Of a stretch of DNA of 64,000 nt, positions 1 to 7,164 are shown piece by piece (the first letter of the stretch is position 1; every line of letters starts with the position of its first letter). This DNA is from Helicobacter cappadocius (GTDB lineage: Bacteria > Campylobacterota > Campylobacteria > Campylobacterales > Helicobacteraceae). A program made the translations under genes and the position numbers. The stretch spans positions 62,001 to 126,000 of the forward strand of contig NZ_JAUYZK010000002.1 in the NCBI RefSeq assembly GCF_030688855.1, given 5' to 3'. The notes beneath the pieces are model-generated. The model did not search any database. It saw nothing but the letters and a program-made list of their open reading frames with translations, and was not told where the DNA came from.

Positions 1-795
1 GGTATGCCTACGCGTGTAGCACAGGGTGATATTTCATTTTTAAAACACCCAACACATGGCGATTTTAAAGCAGTGGCTTTGGCACCAGGTAATTTGGCAG
101 AATCTTATACAGAGGCTTTCAGGGCTTTTAATCTAGCCGAAGAATTGATGACCCCAGTATTTTTGATGATGGATGAAACAATTGGCCACATGTATGGTAA
201 GACAATGATCCCAGATTTAGAAGATATTCAAAAAACCATTATTAATAGAAAAAGATTTGATGGTGATCCAAAAGATTATCAACCTTATGGGGTTTCTCAA
301 AACGATCCTGCTGTTTTAAATCCATTTTTTAAAGGTTATCGTTATCATATAACAGGTCTTCATCATGGACCTATTGGATTTCCAACCGAAGATGCCAAGA
401 TGGGACAAGCATTGATTGATAGATTATTTGGAAAAATTGACTCCAGAATAGATACGATAACCAAAAATGAAGAACTTGATTTAGACGGTGCTGAGATTGC
501 TATTATTGCTTATGGATCAGTTTCTTTGGCGGTAAAAGAAGCGATGATAGAGCTGAAAAAACAAAATGGTAAAAAAGTGGGACTCTTTCGGCCTATAACA
601 ATTTGGCCTAGCCCAGAGAAGCAAATCAAAGCTTTAGGGGAAAAATTTGAAAAAATTTTGGTAATTGAGTTAAATAAGGGTCAGTATGTTGAAGAAATCG
701 AGAGAATATTGCATAGAAAAGTGCATTTTATGGGACAAGCAAATGGTCGAAGTATTTCGCCTAGCCAAATCATCTCTAAGATAAAGGAGCTTTAA
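1..795 (+). CDS. oorA: 2-oxoglutarate:acceptor oxidoreductase, alpha subunit, 3' part (OorA)
   Basis: This is the C-terminal part of the alpha subunit of 2-oxoglutarate:ferredoxin/flavodoxin oxidoreductase. The enzyme converts 2-oxoglutarate to succinyl-CoA in place of a 2-oxoglutarate dehydrogenase. The reading frame is open from base 1 (a Gly codon before the first Met), so the gene starts upstream of the window. The text GMPTRVAQGD near the start is the usual substrate-loop region of this family. The later part, with KKVGLFRPITIWPSP, is the transketolase C-terminal-like domain. The gene is followed after 1 base by oorB and then oorC, the same order as H. pylori HP0589-0591. An oorD ferredoxin gene is expected upstream, outside the window. 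Confidence 0.95.
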   Translation, partial: GMPTRVAQGDISFLKHPTHGDFKAVALAPGNLAESYTEAFRAFNLAEELMTPVFLMMDETIGHMYGKTMIPDLEDIQKTIINRKRFDGDPKDYQPYGVSQNDPAVLNPFFKGYRYHITGLHHGPIGFPTEDAKMGQALIDRLFGKIDSRIDTITKNEELDLDGAEIAIIAYGSVSLAVKEAMIELKKQNGKKVGLFRPITIWPSPEKQIKALGEKFEKILVIELNKGQYVEEIERILHRKVHFMGQANGRSISPSQIISKIKEL

Positions 796-796
796 A

Positions 797-1624
797 ATGG
801 CATTTAATTACGATGAATACCTAAGAGTAGAAAAAATGCCCACACTTTGGTGTTGGGGATGTGGAGATGGCGTCATTTTGAAATCAATCATTCGTGCTAT
901 TGATGCTATTGGTTGGGATATGAATGATGTTTGTTTGGTGAGTGGAATTGGGTGCAGTGGAAGAATGAGTTCTTATGTGAATTGCAATACCGTACATACA
1001 ACACATGGACGAGCTGTAGCATATGCAACAGGCATTAAGATGGCAAATCCCGATAAACATGTTATTGTTGTTTCTGGTGATGGTGATGCTCTGGCTATAG
1101 GAGGGAATCATACTATTCATGCTTGTAGAAGAAATATTGATATTAATTTCGTACTTGTAAATAATTTTATCTATGGTTTGACAAATTCTCAAACATCACC
1201 TACTACACCACAAGGAATGTGGACGGTAACTGCTCAGTATGGGAATATTGATAATAATTTTGATCCTTGCAGGTTAGCAGATGCAGCAGGAGCAACTTTT
1301 GTAGCTAGAGAGAGTGTTTTGGATCCGAAAAAAATAGAAAAAGTTTTTACTGAAGGATTTAAACACGAAGGGTTTAGTTTTTTTGATATTCACAGCAATT
1401 GTCATATCAATTTGGGTAGGAAAAATAAAATGGGTGAAGCAGTTCAGGTTCTTAACTGGATGGATTCTAGAATTCTCTCAAAAAGAAAATACGATGAGCT
1501 TAGTGAAGAAGAAAAAATAGGAAAATTTCCAACAGGAATTTTAAAACACGATACAAGTAAGACAGAATATACTCAAGCATATAAAGAAGTTATTAAAAAA
1601 GCACAAGAAAAAGGAGGGCATTAG
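797..1624 (+). CDS. oorB: 2-oxoglutarate:acceptor oxidoreductase, beta (TPP) subunit
   Basis: This is the thiamine-diphosphate-binding subunit of the 2-oxoglutarate oxidoreductase, 275 residues. The N-terminal WCWGCGDG supplies cysteines expected to bind the Fe-S cluster. The TPP/Mg motif is visible as GDGDALAIGG followed by NNFIYGLTNSQTSPT. It sits between oorA (1-base gap) and oorC (2-base gap), so the three subunits are almost certainly co-translated from one mRNA. Length and motifs match the Helicobacter OorB family. Confusion with the pyruvate enzyme is unlikely, because a separate complete porGDAB set lies at 25106-28258. Confidence 0.96.
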   Translation: MAFNYDEYLRVEKMPTLWCWGCGDGVILKSIIRAIDAIGWDMNDVCLVSGIGCSGRMSSYVNCNTVHTTHGRAVAYATGIKMANPDKHVIVVSGDGDALAIGGNHTIHACRRNIDINFVLVNNFIYGLTNSQTSPTTPQGMWTVTAQYGNIDNNFDPCRLADAAGATFVARESVLDPKKIEKVFTEGFKHEGFSFFDIHSNCHINLGRKNKMGEAVQVLNWMDSRILSKRKYDELSEEEKIGKFPTGILKHDTSKTEYTQAYKEVIKKAQEKGGH

Positions 1625-1626
1625 GC

Positions 1627-2196
1627 ATGGAAGCCCAGTTAAGATTTACAGGTGTGGGCGGACAGGGAGTCTTACTTGCTGGAGAGATACTTGCAGAATC
1701 TAGAATTGTGGCAGGTGGGTATGGTATCCAGGCCTCTACTTATACCAGCCAAGTTAGAGGAGGACCAACTAAGGTTGATATCTTGCTTGATTCTCAAGAA
1801 ATTCTCTATCCTTATGCAAATGAGGGAGAGATAGACTTTATGTTATCCACAGCCCAAGTCAGCTACAATCAGTTTAAAGGTGGTTTAAAAAATGGTGCTC
1901 TTGTTGTGATCGAGCCTAATTTAGTTTATCCTACAGCCGAAGACTTTCAAAAATACCAGATTTATAAAATTCCAATTATCACTATTGCAAAAGAAGAAGT
2001 TGGAAATGTCGTAACGCAATCGGTTGTGGCTCTTGCGGTGACTGTTACTTTTACTAAATGTGTTGATAGGGATTTGGTTTTCAATACAATGATTAGCAAA
2101 GTTCCTCAAAAGGTCGTTGAGTTAAATAAAAAGGCTTTTGATTTAGGAGAAAAGTACGCTTTAGAAGCACTAAAATTAGGAGCTGCAAATTCTTGA
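1627..2196 (+). CDS. oorC: 2-oxoglutarate:acceptor oxidoreductase, gamma subunit
   Basis: This is the gamma subunit of the 2-oxoglutarate oxidoreductase, 189 residues. It begins with the family's glycine-rich signature (FTGVGGQGVLLAGEIL), followed by a YTSQVRGGPTKVDI segment typical of pyruvate/ketoisovalerate oxidoreductase gamma domains. It follows oorB by 2 bases and closes the operon. A hairpin with a T-run follows it at about 2212-2250. The gamma domain in this family helps form the CoA-binding part of the complex (family knowledge). No unusual features are seen. Confidence 0.95.
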   Translation: MEAQLRFTGVGGQGVLLAGEILAESRIVAGGYGIQASTYTSQVRGGPTKVDILLDSQEILYPYANEGEIDFMLSTAQVSYNQFKGGLKNGALVVIEPNLVYPTAEDFQKYQIYKIPIITIAKEEVGNVVTQSVVALAVTVTFTKCVDRDLVFNTMISKVPQKVVELNKKAFDLGEKYALEALKLGAANS

Positions 2197-2211
2197 GGTT
2201 TATCTCAGAAG

Positions 2212-2250
2212 TTGATCTAGGAACTATCTTAGATCAATGGCTTTTTTTAC
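2212..2250 (+). terminator. Intrinsic terminator after oorC
   Basis: An 8-bp perfect inverted repeat (TTGATCTA at 2212-2219, TAGATCAA at 2230-2237) is followed by TGG and seven T residues. It lies 16 bases after the oorC stop and overlaps the 3' end of the convergent gene at 2224-2613. This is a plausible Rho-independent stop for the oor operon. Confidence 0.65.
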
Positions 2251-2613
2251 AATTCTTTCAAAATCTTTTTTCATATCAGGATTGAGTTTTGAAAGTTGTT
2301 CTTGAGCTTGCAGTATCATTTTTGAAGTCGTATTTTGGTGTAGGCATAAAACAAATAAAAAGTTTTGTTTTTGAGATTTATTGAGATTCCATTTTGTATA
2401 ATTGTCGAAAAAATATCTCGAAGCTCTCTCAATATCCTTGATGGTGCTGTATTTCGATTCTAAAAGAAGCATAACAGTTTGGAAATCAATAGTTTTTTTT
2501 TGGCTTTTGAGGGTAGGGTTTTGTTTTTTTCTTAAAACACTCAAAAGCGTAATGAGGAATACCCCTAGCACGACTACAAAAGAGATAACAATAAAAAAAG
2601 CATTTGGGTTCAT
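2224..2613 (-). CDS. Small single-pass membrane protein, function unknown
   Basis: This is a 129-residue protein that I do not recognise. It starts with one hydrophobic segment (about residues 5-27, FFIVISFVVVLGVFLITL). A Lys-rich, mostly helical soluble tail follows, ending in basic residues, so the topology is probably a single N-terminal anchor with a cytoplasmic tail. The gene is divergent from lysA and convergent with the oor operon, and its 3' end lies inside the proposed oorC terminator. The start is supported by an upstream AGGAAAA stretch on the minus strand. It does not resemble any enzyme. Confidence 0.7.
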   Translation of the reverse strand: MNPNAFFIVISFVVVLGVFLITLLSVLRKKQNPTLKSQKKTIDFQTVMLLLESKYSTIKDIERASRYFFDNYTKWNLNKSQKQNFLFVLCLHQNTTSKMILQAQEQLSKLNPDMKKDFERIVKKAIDLR

Positions 2614-2650
2614 TTTTCCTCATTTATTAACATTACTGAATTTGTTCGGT

Positions 2651-2656
2651 TACAAT
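2651..2656 (+). promoter_or_regulatory. Candidate -10 box for lysA
   Basis: TACAAT lies 44 bases before the lysA start codon, in the gap between divergent genes. The housekeeping sigma of Helicobacter relies mainly on a TATAAT-like -10, so this is a reasonable promoter guess from position and similarity only. Confidence 0.35.
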
Positions 2657-2699
2657 TGTAGCCTTTTTATTTTTAATTTTTTGTTAAGGGAATAAAAAA

Positions 2700-3935
2700 A
2701 TGGATTTTTTAACACTCTCAGATAAGTATAAAACACCCTTATATGTGTATGATTTAGATAAAGTAAAAAATCAATTTTTGAATTTTAAGGAAGCTTTTAG
2801 TGGTAGAAAGAGTTTGATTTGTTATGCATTGAAGGCAAATTCTAATTTGAGCCTTATCAATACTCTTGCTAAACTTGATAGTGGTGCAGATTGTGTTTCT
2901 ATTGGAGAGGTTAGACGTGCGATTTTGGCAGGAATTAAAAAATATAAAATTATATTTAGTGGTGTAGGGAAGAGTGATGAGGAAATTACAGAAGCTTTAG
3001 AGCTTGATATATTGTTTATCAATGTAGAATCTGAGCAAGAACTCCAACGTGTTGAGAGTATTGCACAAGGAATGGGGAAGACCGCAAGAATTTCTATTCG
3101 TGTCAATCCTAATATAGATGCAAAAACTCATCCTTATATTTCAACAGGTTTGCATGAAAATAAGTTTGGAGTTGATACGCAAACTGCCTCAAGACTTTAT
3201 CTTTATGCAAAAAAATCTTCTTTTTTAGATCCTATAGGGATTCATTTTCATCTAGGTTCGCAACTTAGTGATTTAGAACCAATATCTGTTGCCGCACAAA
3301 AGATTGTCGAATTTGCTCGTTCTCTTCTTGCTTTAAAAATAGATTTGAAATTTTTTGATGTTGGCGGGGGGATTGGAATTGTTTATGAAGATGAAAAAAC
3401 TATCAAGCTTTATGATTATGCACAGGCTATATTAAATGCTTTGAAGGGATTAGATTTTACAGTAATTTGCGAACCTGGTAGATATATTGTTGGCGAGAGT
3501 GGTTTTTTGGTTACCAAGGTTTTGTATGAGAAATATACCGATAAAAAACGTTTTATTATTATTGATGGAGCAATGAACGATTTGATACGCCCAAGTCTTT
3601 ATGGGGCTATTCATAAACTTAGTGTTTATTCTAAAGACAAACTTGACAATACAAAGCAAAGCATAGCCGATGTTGTAGGACCTATTTGTGAAAGTGGTGA
3701 TTATTTGGCAAAAGATGTTTTACTTCCGCCATTATCGCCAGGTGATTTGATTGTTTTTGAGAATGCAGGAGCATATGGCTATAGTATGGCAAGTAACTAT
3801 AATACGCGAAGAAGACCCGCAGAGGTAGGGCTTGAAAATGGCAAGGATAGAATCTTAAAAAGACGTGAAAAATTTGAAAATATGGTTGCTGATGAGTTGA
3901 GAATTTTAAAGGGAGATATGAATGGATTTGAGTGA
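2700..3935 (+). CDS. lysA: Diaminopimelate decarboxylase
   Basis: This enzyme decarboxylates meso-diaminopimelate to L-lysine, the last step of lysine synthesis. It is 411 residues long, with an alanine-racemase-like barrel followed by a C-terminal beta domain. The pyridoxal-phosphate lysine is in YALKANSN (about K45). The phosphate-binding GGGIG region and the EPGRYIVGESG segment are present. The catalytic cysteine of the partner-subunit motif is in GPICESGDYLAKD, and ENAGAYGYSMASNYN completes the active site. It overlaps pheA by 14 bases, so the two are probably co-translated. The same neighbourhood (lysA, chorismate mutase, DUF2156) occurs in H. pylori HP0290-0292. Confidence 0.97.
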   Translation: MDFLTLSDKYKTPLYVYDLDKVKNQFLNFKEAFSGRKSLICYALKANSNLSLINTLAKLDSGADCVSIGEVRRAILAGIKKYKIIFSGVGKSDEEITEALELDILFINVESEQELQRVESIAQGMGKTARISIRVNPNIDAKTHPYISTGLHENKFGVDTQTASRLYLYAKKSSFLDPIGIHFHLGSQLSDLEPISVAAQKIVEFARSLLALKIDLKFFDVGGGIGIVYEDEKTIKLYDYAQAILNALKGLDFTVICEPGRYIVGESGFLVTKVLYEKYTDKKRFIIIDGAMNDLIRPSLYGAIHKLSVYSKDKLDNTKQSIADVVGPICESGDYLAKDVLLPPLSPGDLIVFENAGAYGYSMASNYNTRRRPAEVGLENGKDRILKRREKFENMVADELRILKGDMNGFE

Positions 3936-4992
3936 AAAAAGAGCACAGATTGACGCTATTGATGATGCTATATTTGAACTTCTAAATAAAAGAATGGATA
4001 TTGTTTCAGATATTGGAAGAGATAAAATAAAATCAAAATCTAGTATTTATAAACCAGAACGTGAAAAACAAATCATTGAACGTTTGGCATCAAAGGAATC
4101 TATTCATCTTAACTATAAAGCCATTGAAGCAATTTATCAAGAAATTTTTGCAATTTCAAGGAATTTAGAACTTCCAGAAAAGGTGGCTTATTTGGGGCCA
4201 TTAGGAAGTTATACTCACCAGGCTGCAGAAGAAAGATTTGGGGCTATGAGTGAATATCTAGCAATGACAAATATTCACTCTGTTTTTAAAGCCGTTGAAC
4301 TCAAACGTGCAAAATATGGAGTGATACCAATTGAAAATAATACTAATGGAATGGTGGGAGATACAATAGATTTATTAGCAAATTCAGATCTTAAAATTAT
4401 TGCTGAGATTATTCTTCCTATTCATCATAGCTTTGCAAGTGACTGTGAACATATTAAAGATATCAAACGAATTTATTCTAAAGATATTGCTTTTGGACAG
4501 TGTAATAAATTTATTGAATCCCATCAGCTAGGAGAGGTGGATCGAGTGCCTGTAGATTCTACGGCTAGGGCAGCACAACTTGCCAAAGAAGATAAAAATT
4601 CTGCAGCCATTTGCTCAAGAATTGCAGGAAAATTGTATCATTTACCCATTATGTTTGATAATATTGAAGATTCTAATGAAAATAAAACTCGTTTTGTAAT
4701 TATTAGTGATTTTTCTAATCAAGCTAGTGGCAAGGATAGAACCTCTGTATTTGCCAATCTGAATGATTTTGATAAATCTGGGACATTGCTTGAATTGCTG
4801 AGGGATTTTGCAAAAATGGGTATTAATCTTACTAAGATTGACTCAAGACCGATAAAAACTAAAACCGATTTTAGTTTTGGGTTTTATATTGATTTTGATG
4901 GACATAAGGATGATGAGCATATTAAAAAACTTTTCGAATTACGAAAAAATGAACTCAAATGGCTGGGTAGCTATGTCAAGATGGAAGGTTAA
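3922..4992 (+). CDS. pheA: Chorismate mutase / prephenate dehydratase (P-protein)
   Basis: This is a bifunctional enzyme of phenylalanine synthesis, 356 residues. Residues 1-85 form an AroQ-type chorismate mutase (regular helices, DAIDDAIFELLNKR near the start). The prephenate dehydratase domain starts at VAYLGPLGSYTHQAA and includes GVIPIENNTNGMV and the NKTRFVIIS substrate motif. A C-terminal ACT domain carries KIDSRPIKT, equivalent to the ESRP effector motif, so feedback control by phenylalanine is likely. It overlaps lysA by 14 bases and is followed 2 bases later by the DUF2156 gene. In H. pylori the corresponding position is recalled as a stand-alone small chorismate mutase, so the fused form is notable. 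Confidence 0.95.
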   Translation: MDLSEKRAQIDAIDDAIFELLNKRMDIVSDIGRDKIKSKSSIYKPEREKQIIERLASKESIHLNYKAIEAIYQEIFAISRNLELPEKVAYLGPLGSYTHQAAEERFGAMSEYLAMTNIHSVFKAVELKRAKYGVIPIENNTNGMVGDTIDLLANSDLKIIAEIILPIHHSFASDCEHIKDIKRIYSKDIAFGQCNKFIESHQLGEVDRVPVDSTARAAQLAKEDKNSAAICSRIAGKLYHLPIMFDNIEDSNENKTRFVIISDFSNQASGKDRTSVFANLNDFDKSGTLLELLRDFAKMGINLTKIDSRPIKTKTDFSFGFYIDFDGHKDDEHIKKLFELRKNELKWLGSYVKMEG

Positions 4993-4994
4993 AA

Positions 4995-5897
4995 ATGATT
5001 GAATATAAAAAAATCTCTTTAGAAGATAAGGCATTGTTTGATTCTTATTTAAGCAAGGATTTTTTTTATCTTTCTGACATTAGTTTTGGGAATCTCTATA
5101 TATGGCATAAAGCTAGAGAGATAAGTTTTAGTATTATAGGGAAGTGTTTGGTTATTCGCACTTGCTATGTCGGAGAGAAGCCTTTTTATTTTTATCCAAT
5201 TGCAGGAGATGAAAAAGATAAAATTGAATGTATCAAAGAGCTTATAAAAGATTGTGAGGAAAGAGGAGAAAAACTTGAATTTCATTCTTTGGAATCAATG
5301 TCCTTACAAGTTCTTCAGAAATATTTTGATGGACAATTTACTTTCAAATCTAATCGAGATAGAAGTGATTATATCTATAGCATTAAAGAATTAATTGAAC
5401 TTTCAGGGAGAAAGTATCATAAAAAAAAGAACCATCTCAATCAATTCTTACAAAATTATCCTGATTTTACTTATCAAAGTATTGACGCTACTAATAAAAA
5501 TAAGGTTTTATCTGTGTGGAAAAAATGGTTTTCCCAATTGCAAGGGGAAGTCAGCCAGGGATTAAAGAATGAAAATATTGGCATTATTAATGCATTGAGC
5601 GATTATGAGTTGCTTGGGCTTAAGGGTGGTTTTGTGAGCGTGGGTAGCGATATTGTTGCTTTTAGCTTTGGTGAAGTCATTAATTCGGAGATGGTAGTCA
5701 TTCATATTGAAAAGGCAGATTCTGATTATCACGGAGCTTATCAAATCATTAATCAACAACTTTTATTGAATGAATTTAATTCTTTTGTATATGCAAATAG
5801 GGAAGAAGATTTGGGCATAGAAGGCTTAAGAAGAGCAAAGATGAGTTATAATCCTGTATTTTTGGTTGAAAAATTTGAGGCTATATTTGACAAATAA
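4995..5897 (+). CDS. DUF2156 / phosphatidylglycerol lysyltransferase C-terminal-like protein
   Basis: This is a 300-residue protein of the DUF2156 type, with the two-lobed GNAT-like fold found in aminoacyl-phospholipid synthases and FemX-like transferases. Supporting segments are the aromatic N-terminal lobe, the basic KYHKKKNHLNQFLQNYP stretch, and the C-terminal YQIINQQLLLNEF and LRRAKMSYNP region common in this family. It lacks a membrane domain, so it is the soluble part only. Its substrate is unknown, and transfer of an aminoacyl group is only a family-level guess. It follows pheA by 2 bases, matching HP0292. It converges on hisH with just 15 bases between stops. Confidence 0.75.
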   Translation: MIEYKKISLEDKALFDSYLSKDFFYLSDISFGNLYIWHKAREISFSIIGKCLVIRTCYVGEKPFYFYPIAGDEKDKIECIKELIKDCEERGEKLEFHSLESMSLQVLQKYFDGQFTFKSNRDRSDYIYSIKELIELSGRKYHKKKNHLNQFLQNYPDFTYQSIDATNKNKVLSVWKKWFSQLQGEVSQGLKNENIGIINALSDYELLGLKGGFVSVGSDIVAFSFGEVINSEMVVIHIEKADSDYHGAYQIINQQLLLNEFNSFVYANREEDLGIEGLRRAKMSYNPVFLVEKFEAIFDK

Positions 5898-5912
5898 GTC
5901 AGAGATTAAAAT

Positions 5913-6533
5913 CTACAACATTAAAAAATTTTCTAATATTTTTAGACCTTCTTGATGGGATTTTTCAGGATGTGGTTGCATACCTAGTATATTTTCTTTA
6001 GCTATGATAGAAGGAAAGATATATCCATATTCAGAAGTTCCTATAATGTCCTTGGAGTCTTTGCAAGTAACATGATAGCTGTGCACAAAATATAAATAGA
6101 CATCATCTTTTATGTTTTTAAATAAAGGGTGGTTATTATTTTTTAATCTACAAGTATTCCAACCCATATGGGGAATTTTTAGTTGGGATTGTGGGTTAAA
6201 TTTAATCACTTCGCCTCTGATGAGTCCAAGTCCTTTATGTTCTCCAAATTCAAAACTTTTTTCAAACAGAAGTTGCATTCCCAAACAAATACCTAATACA
6301 TATTTGCCACTTTTGATAAAATCAATAAAAGATTCTTTTAATCCCGAATTTTCAAAACAAGAAATTGCATCTCCAAACGCTCCTACTCCTGGTAGAATAA
6401 TTTTGTCATAATTTAGTAGCTTATCAGGATTATCTTGAATATCAACACGGAGATTTTTGATTGAGGTATTTTCAAGAGCATTTTTGACACTTGCTAGATT
6501 TCCAATATTGTAGTTTAAAATAGCTATTTGCAT
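5913..6533 (-). CDS. hisH: Imidazole glycerol phosphate synthase glutaminase subunit, orphan HisH
   Basis: This is a class-I glutamine amidotransferase of the HisH family, 206 residues. The N-terminal NYNIGNLASVKNAL and ILPGVGAFGDA are diagnostic. The triad is visible: Cys83 in GICLGMQLLFE, and His188 and Glu190 in MQPHPEK. HisH normally supplies ammonia to HisF in histidine synthesis. No hisF or other his gene lies in this window. Paralogues of HisH also serve surface-sugar pathways in Campylobacter (family knowledge), so its true partner is uncertain. It is followed on its 5' side by the torA/cytochrome pair with a 12-bp stem hairpin between them. Confidence 0.85.
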   Translation of the reverse strand: MQIAILNYNIGNLASVKNALENTSIKNLRVDIQDNPDKLLNYDKIILPGVGAFGDAISCFENSGLKESFIDFIKSGKYVLGICLGMQLLFEKSFEFGEHKGLGLIRGEVIKFNPQSQLKIPHMGWNTCRLKNNNHPLFKNIKDDVYLYFVHSYHVTCKDSKDIIGTSEYGYIFPSIIAKENILGMQPHPEKSHQEGLKILENFLML

Positions 6534-6577
6534 TTTTTTACTTCGATTTTTTCTAAGTATTATACCTTGTAGAGAGT

Positions 6578-6611
6578 TTATTTGGCTAAAGAATTAGAAT
6601 TAGCCAAATAA
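6578..6611 (-). terminator. Long hairpin between cytochrome gene and hisH
   Basis: A perfect 12-bp inverted repeat (TTATTTGGCTAA at 6578-6589 and TTAGCCAAATAA at 6600-6611) with a 10-base loop lies just after the cytochrome stop and before hisH, both on the minus strand. There is no long T-run after it on the minus strand, so it could be a weak terminator or an mRNA-end stabiliser. Confidence 0.5.
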
Positions 6612-6623
6612 AAGATAATAAAA

Positions 6624-7163
6624 TCACTCATCATCAGTCGCATATCCATCGGTTGCATGTGCCTTGAGATATTGGATAATAATATCTGCATCCTTATCGG
6701 TAGGCATTGCAAATGCCCTCATCGTGGTGAATAATCCATCCCACTCCATCATATTGTGTTCTTTGGGGGCGTGTGCAGCATGACACATTGAGCAGGTATC
6801 ATAATATAAAAATTCTGCATCTGCCCATGCATCAGCTTGATTTGGAGTGAGTTCGTTTTTTGGAAGAGAAACTTCAAGAGTGTTAGAGTCTATCTTAATA
6901 TTTTTTAGTTTGATAAATGGCAATTCAAGATTTTTTGTCCCATATAAGGTTGCTGTATCATTGGGTTTTAAATAGCCCGTGACTTTAATAATAATTTTCC
7001 CATTCGCTTCTCCAATTTTTTCTCCCGGAGTTCCTCTAACAATTGTTCCTATTATGGTTTTTCCGTCTTTGTCATATGCGTCGGTGTTGTCCATTACATA
7101 AAGCGTTTCTGCAGATGCTAAAACACCAAAAAATATAAAAAATAAAATCGTGATTTTTTTCAT
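6624..7163 (-). CDS. Periplasmic monohaem c-type cytochrome, partner of TorA-like enzyme
   Basis: This is a 179-residue exported cytochrome. Residues 1-18 form a Sec signal peptide ending ASA. A beta-rich SH3-like region with GTIVRGTPGEKI follows. The C-terminal haem domain carries CSMCH (C124, C127, H128), with Met148 or Met153 as a possible sixth ligand. It starts 1 base after the torA stop on the minus strand, so the two are co-translated. In Campylobacter jejuni the same pair (recalled as Cj0264c/Cj0265c) reduces TMAO and DMSO, with the cytochrome delivering electrons. Here the protein has one haem, unlike pentahaem TorC of E. coli. Confidence 0.85.
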   Translation of the reverse strand: MKKITILFFIFFGVLASAETLYVMDNTDAYDKDGKTIIGTIVRGTPGEKIGEANGKIIIKVTGYLKPNDTATLYGTKNLELPFIKLKNIKIDSNTLEVSLPKNELTPNQADAWADAEFLYYDTCSMCHAAHAPKEHNMMEWDGLFTTMRAFAMPTDKDADIIIQYLKAHATDGYATDDE

Positions 7164-7164
7164 T

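Noticed and set aside
884-1192. 102-residue minus-strand ORF within oorB
   Set aside because: Low-complexity Ile/Ser/Asn/Cys-rich antisense translation of a strong coding gene; no ribosome site or family.
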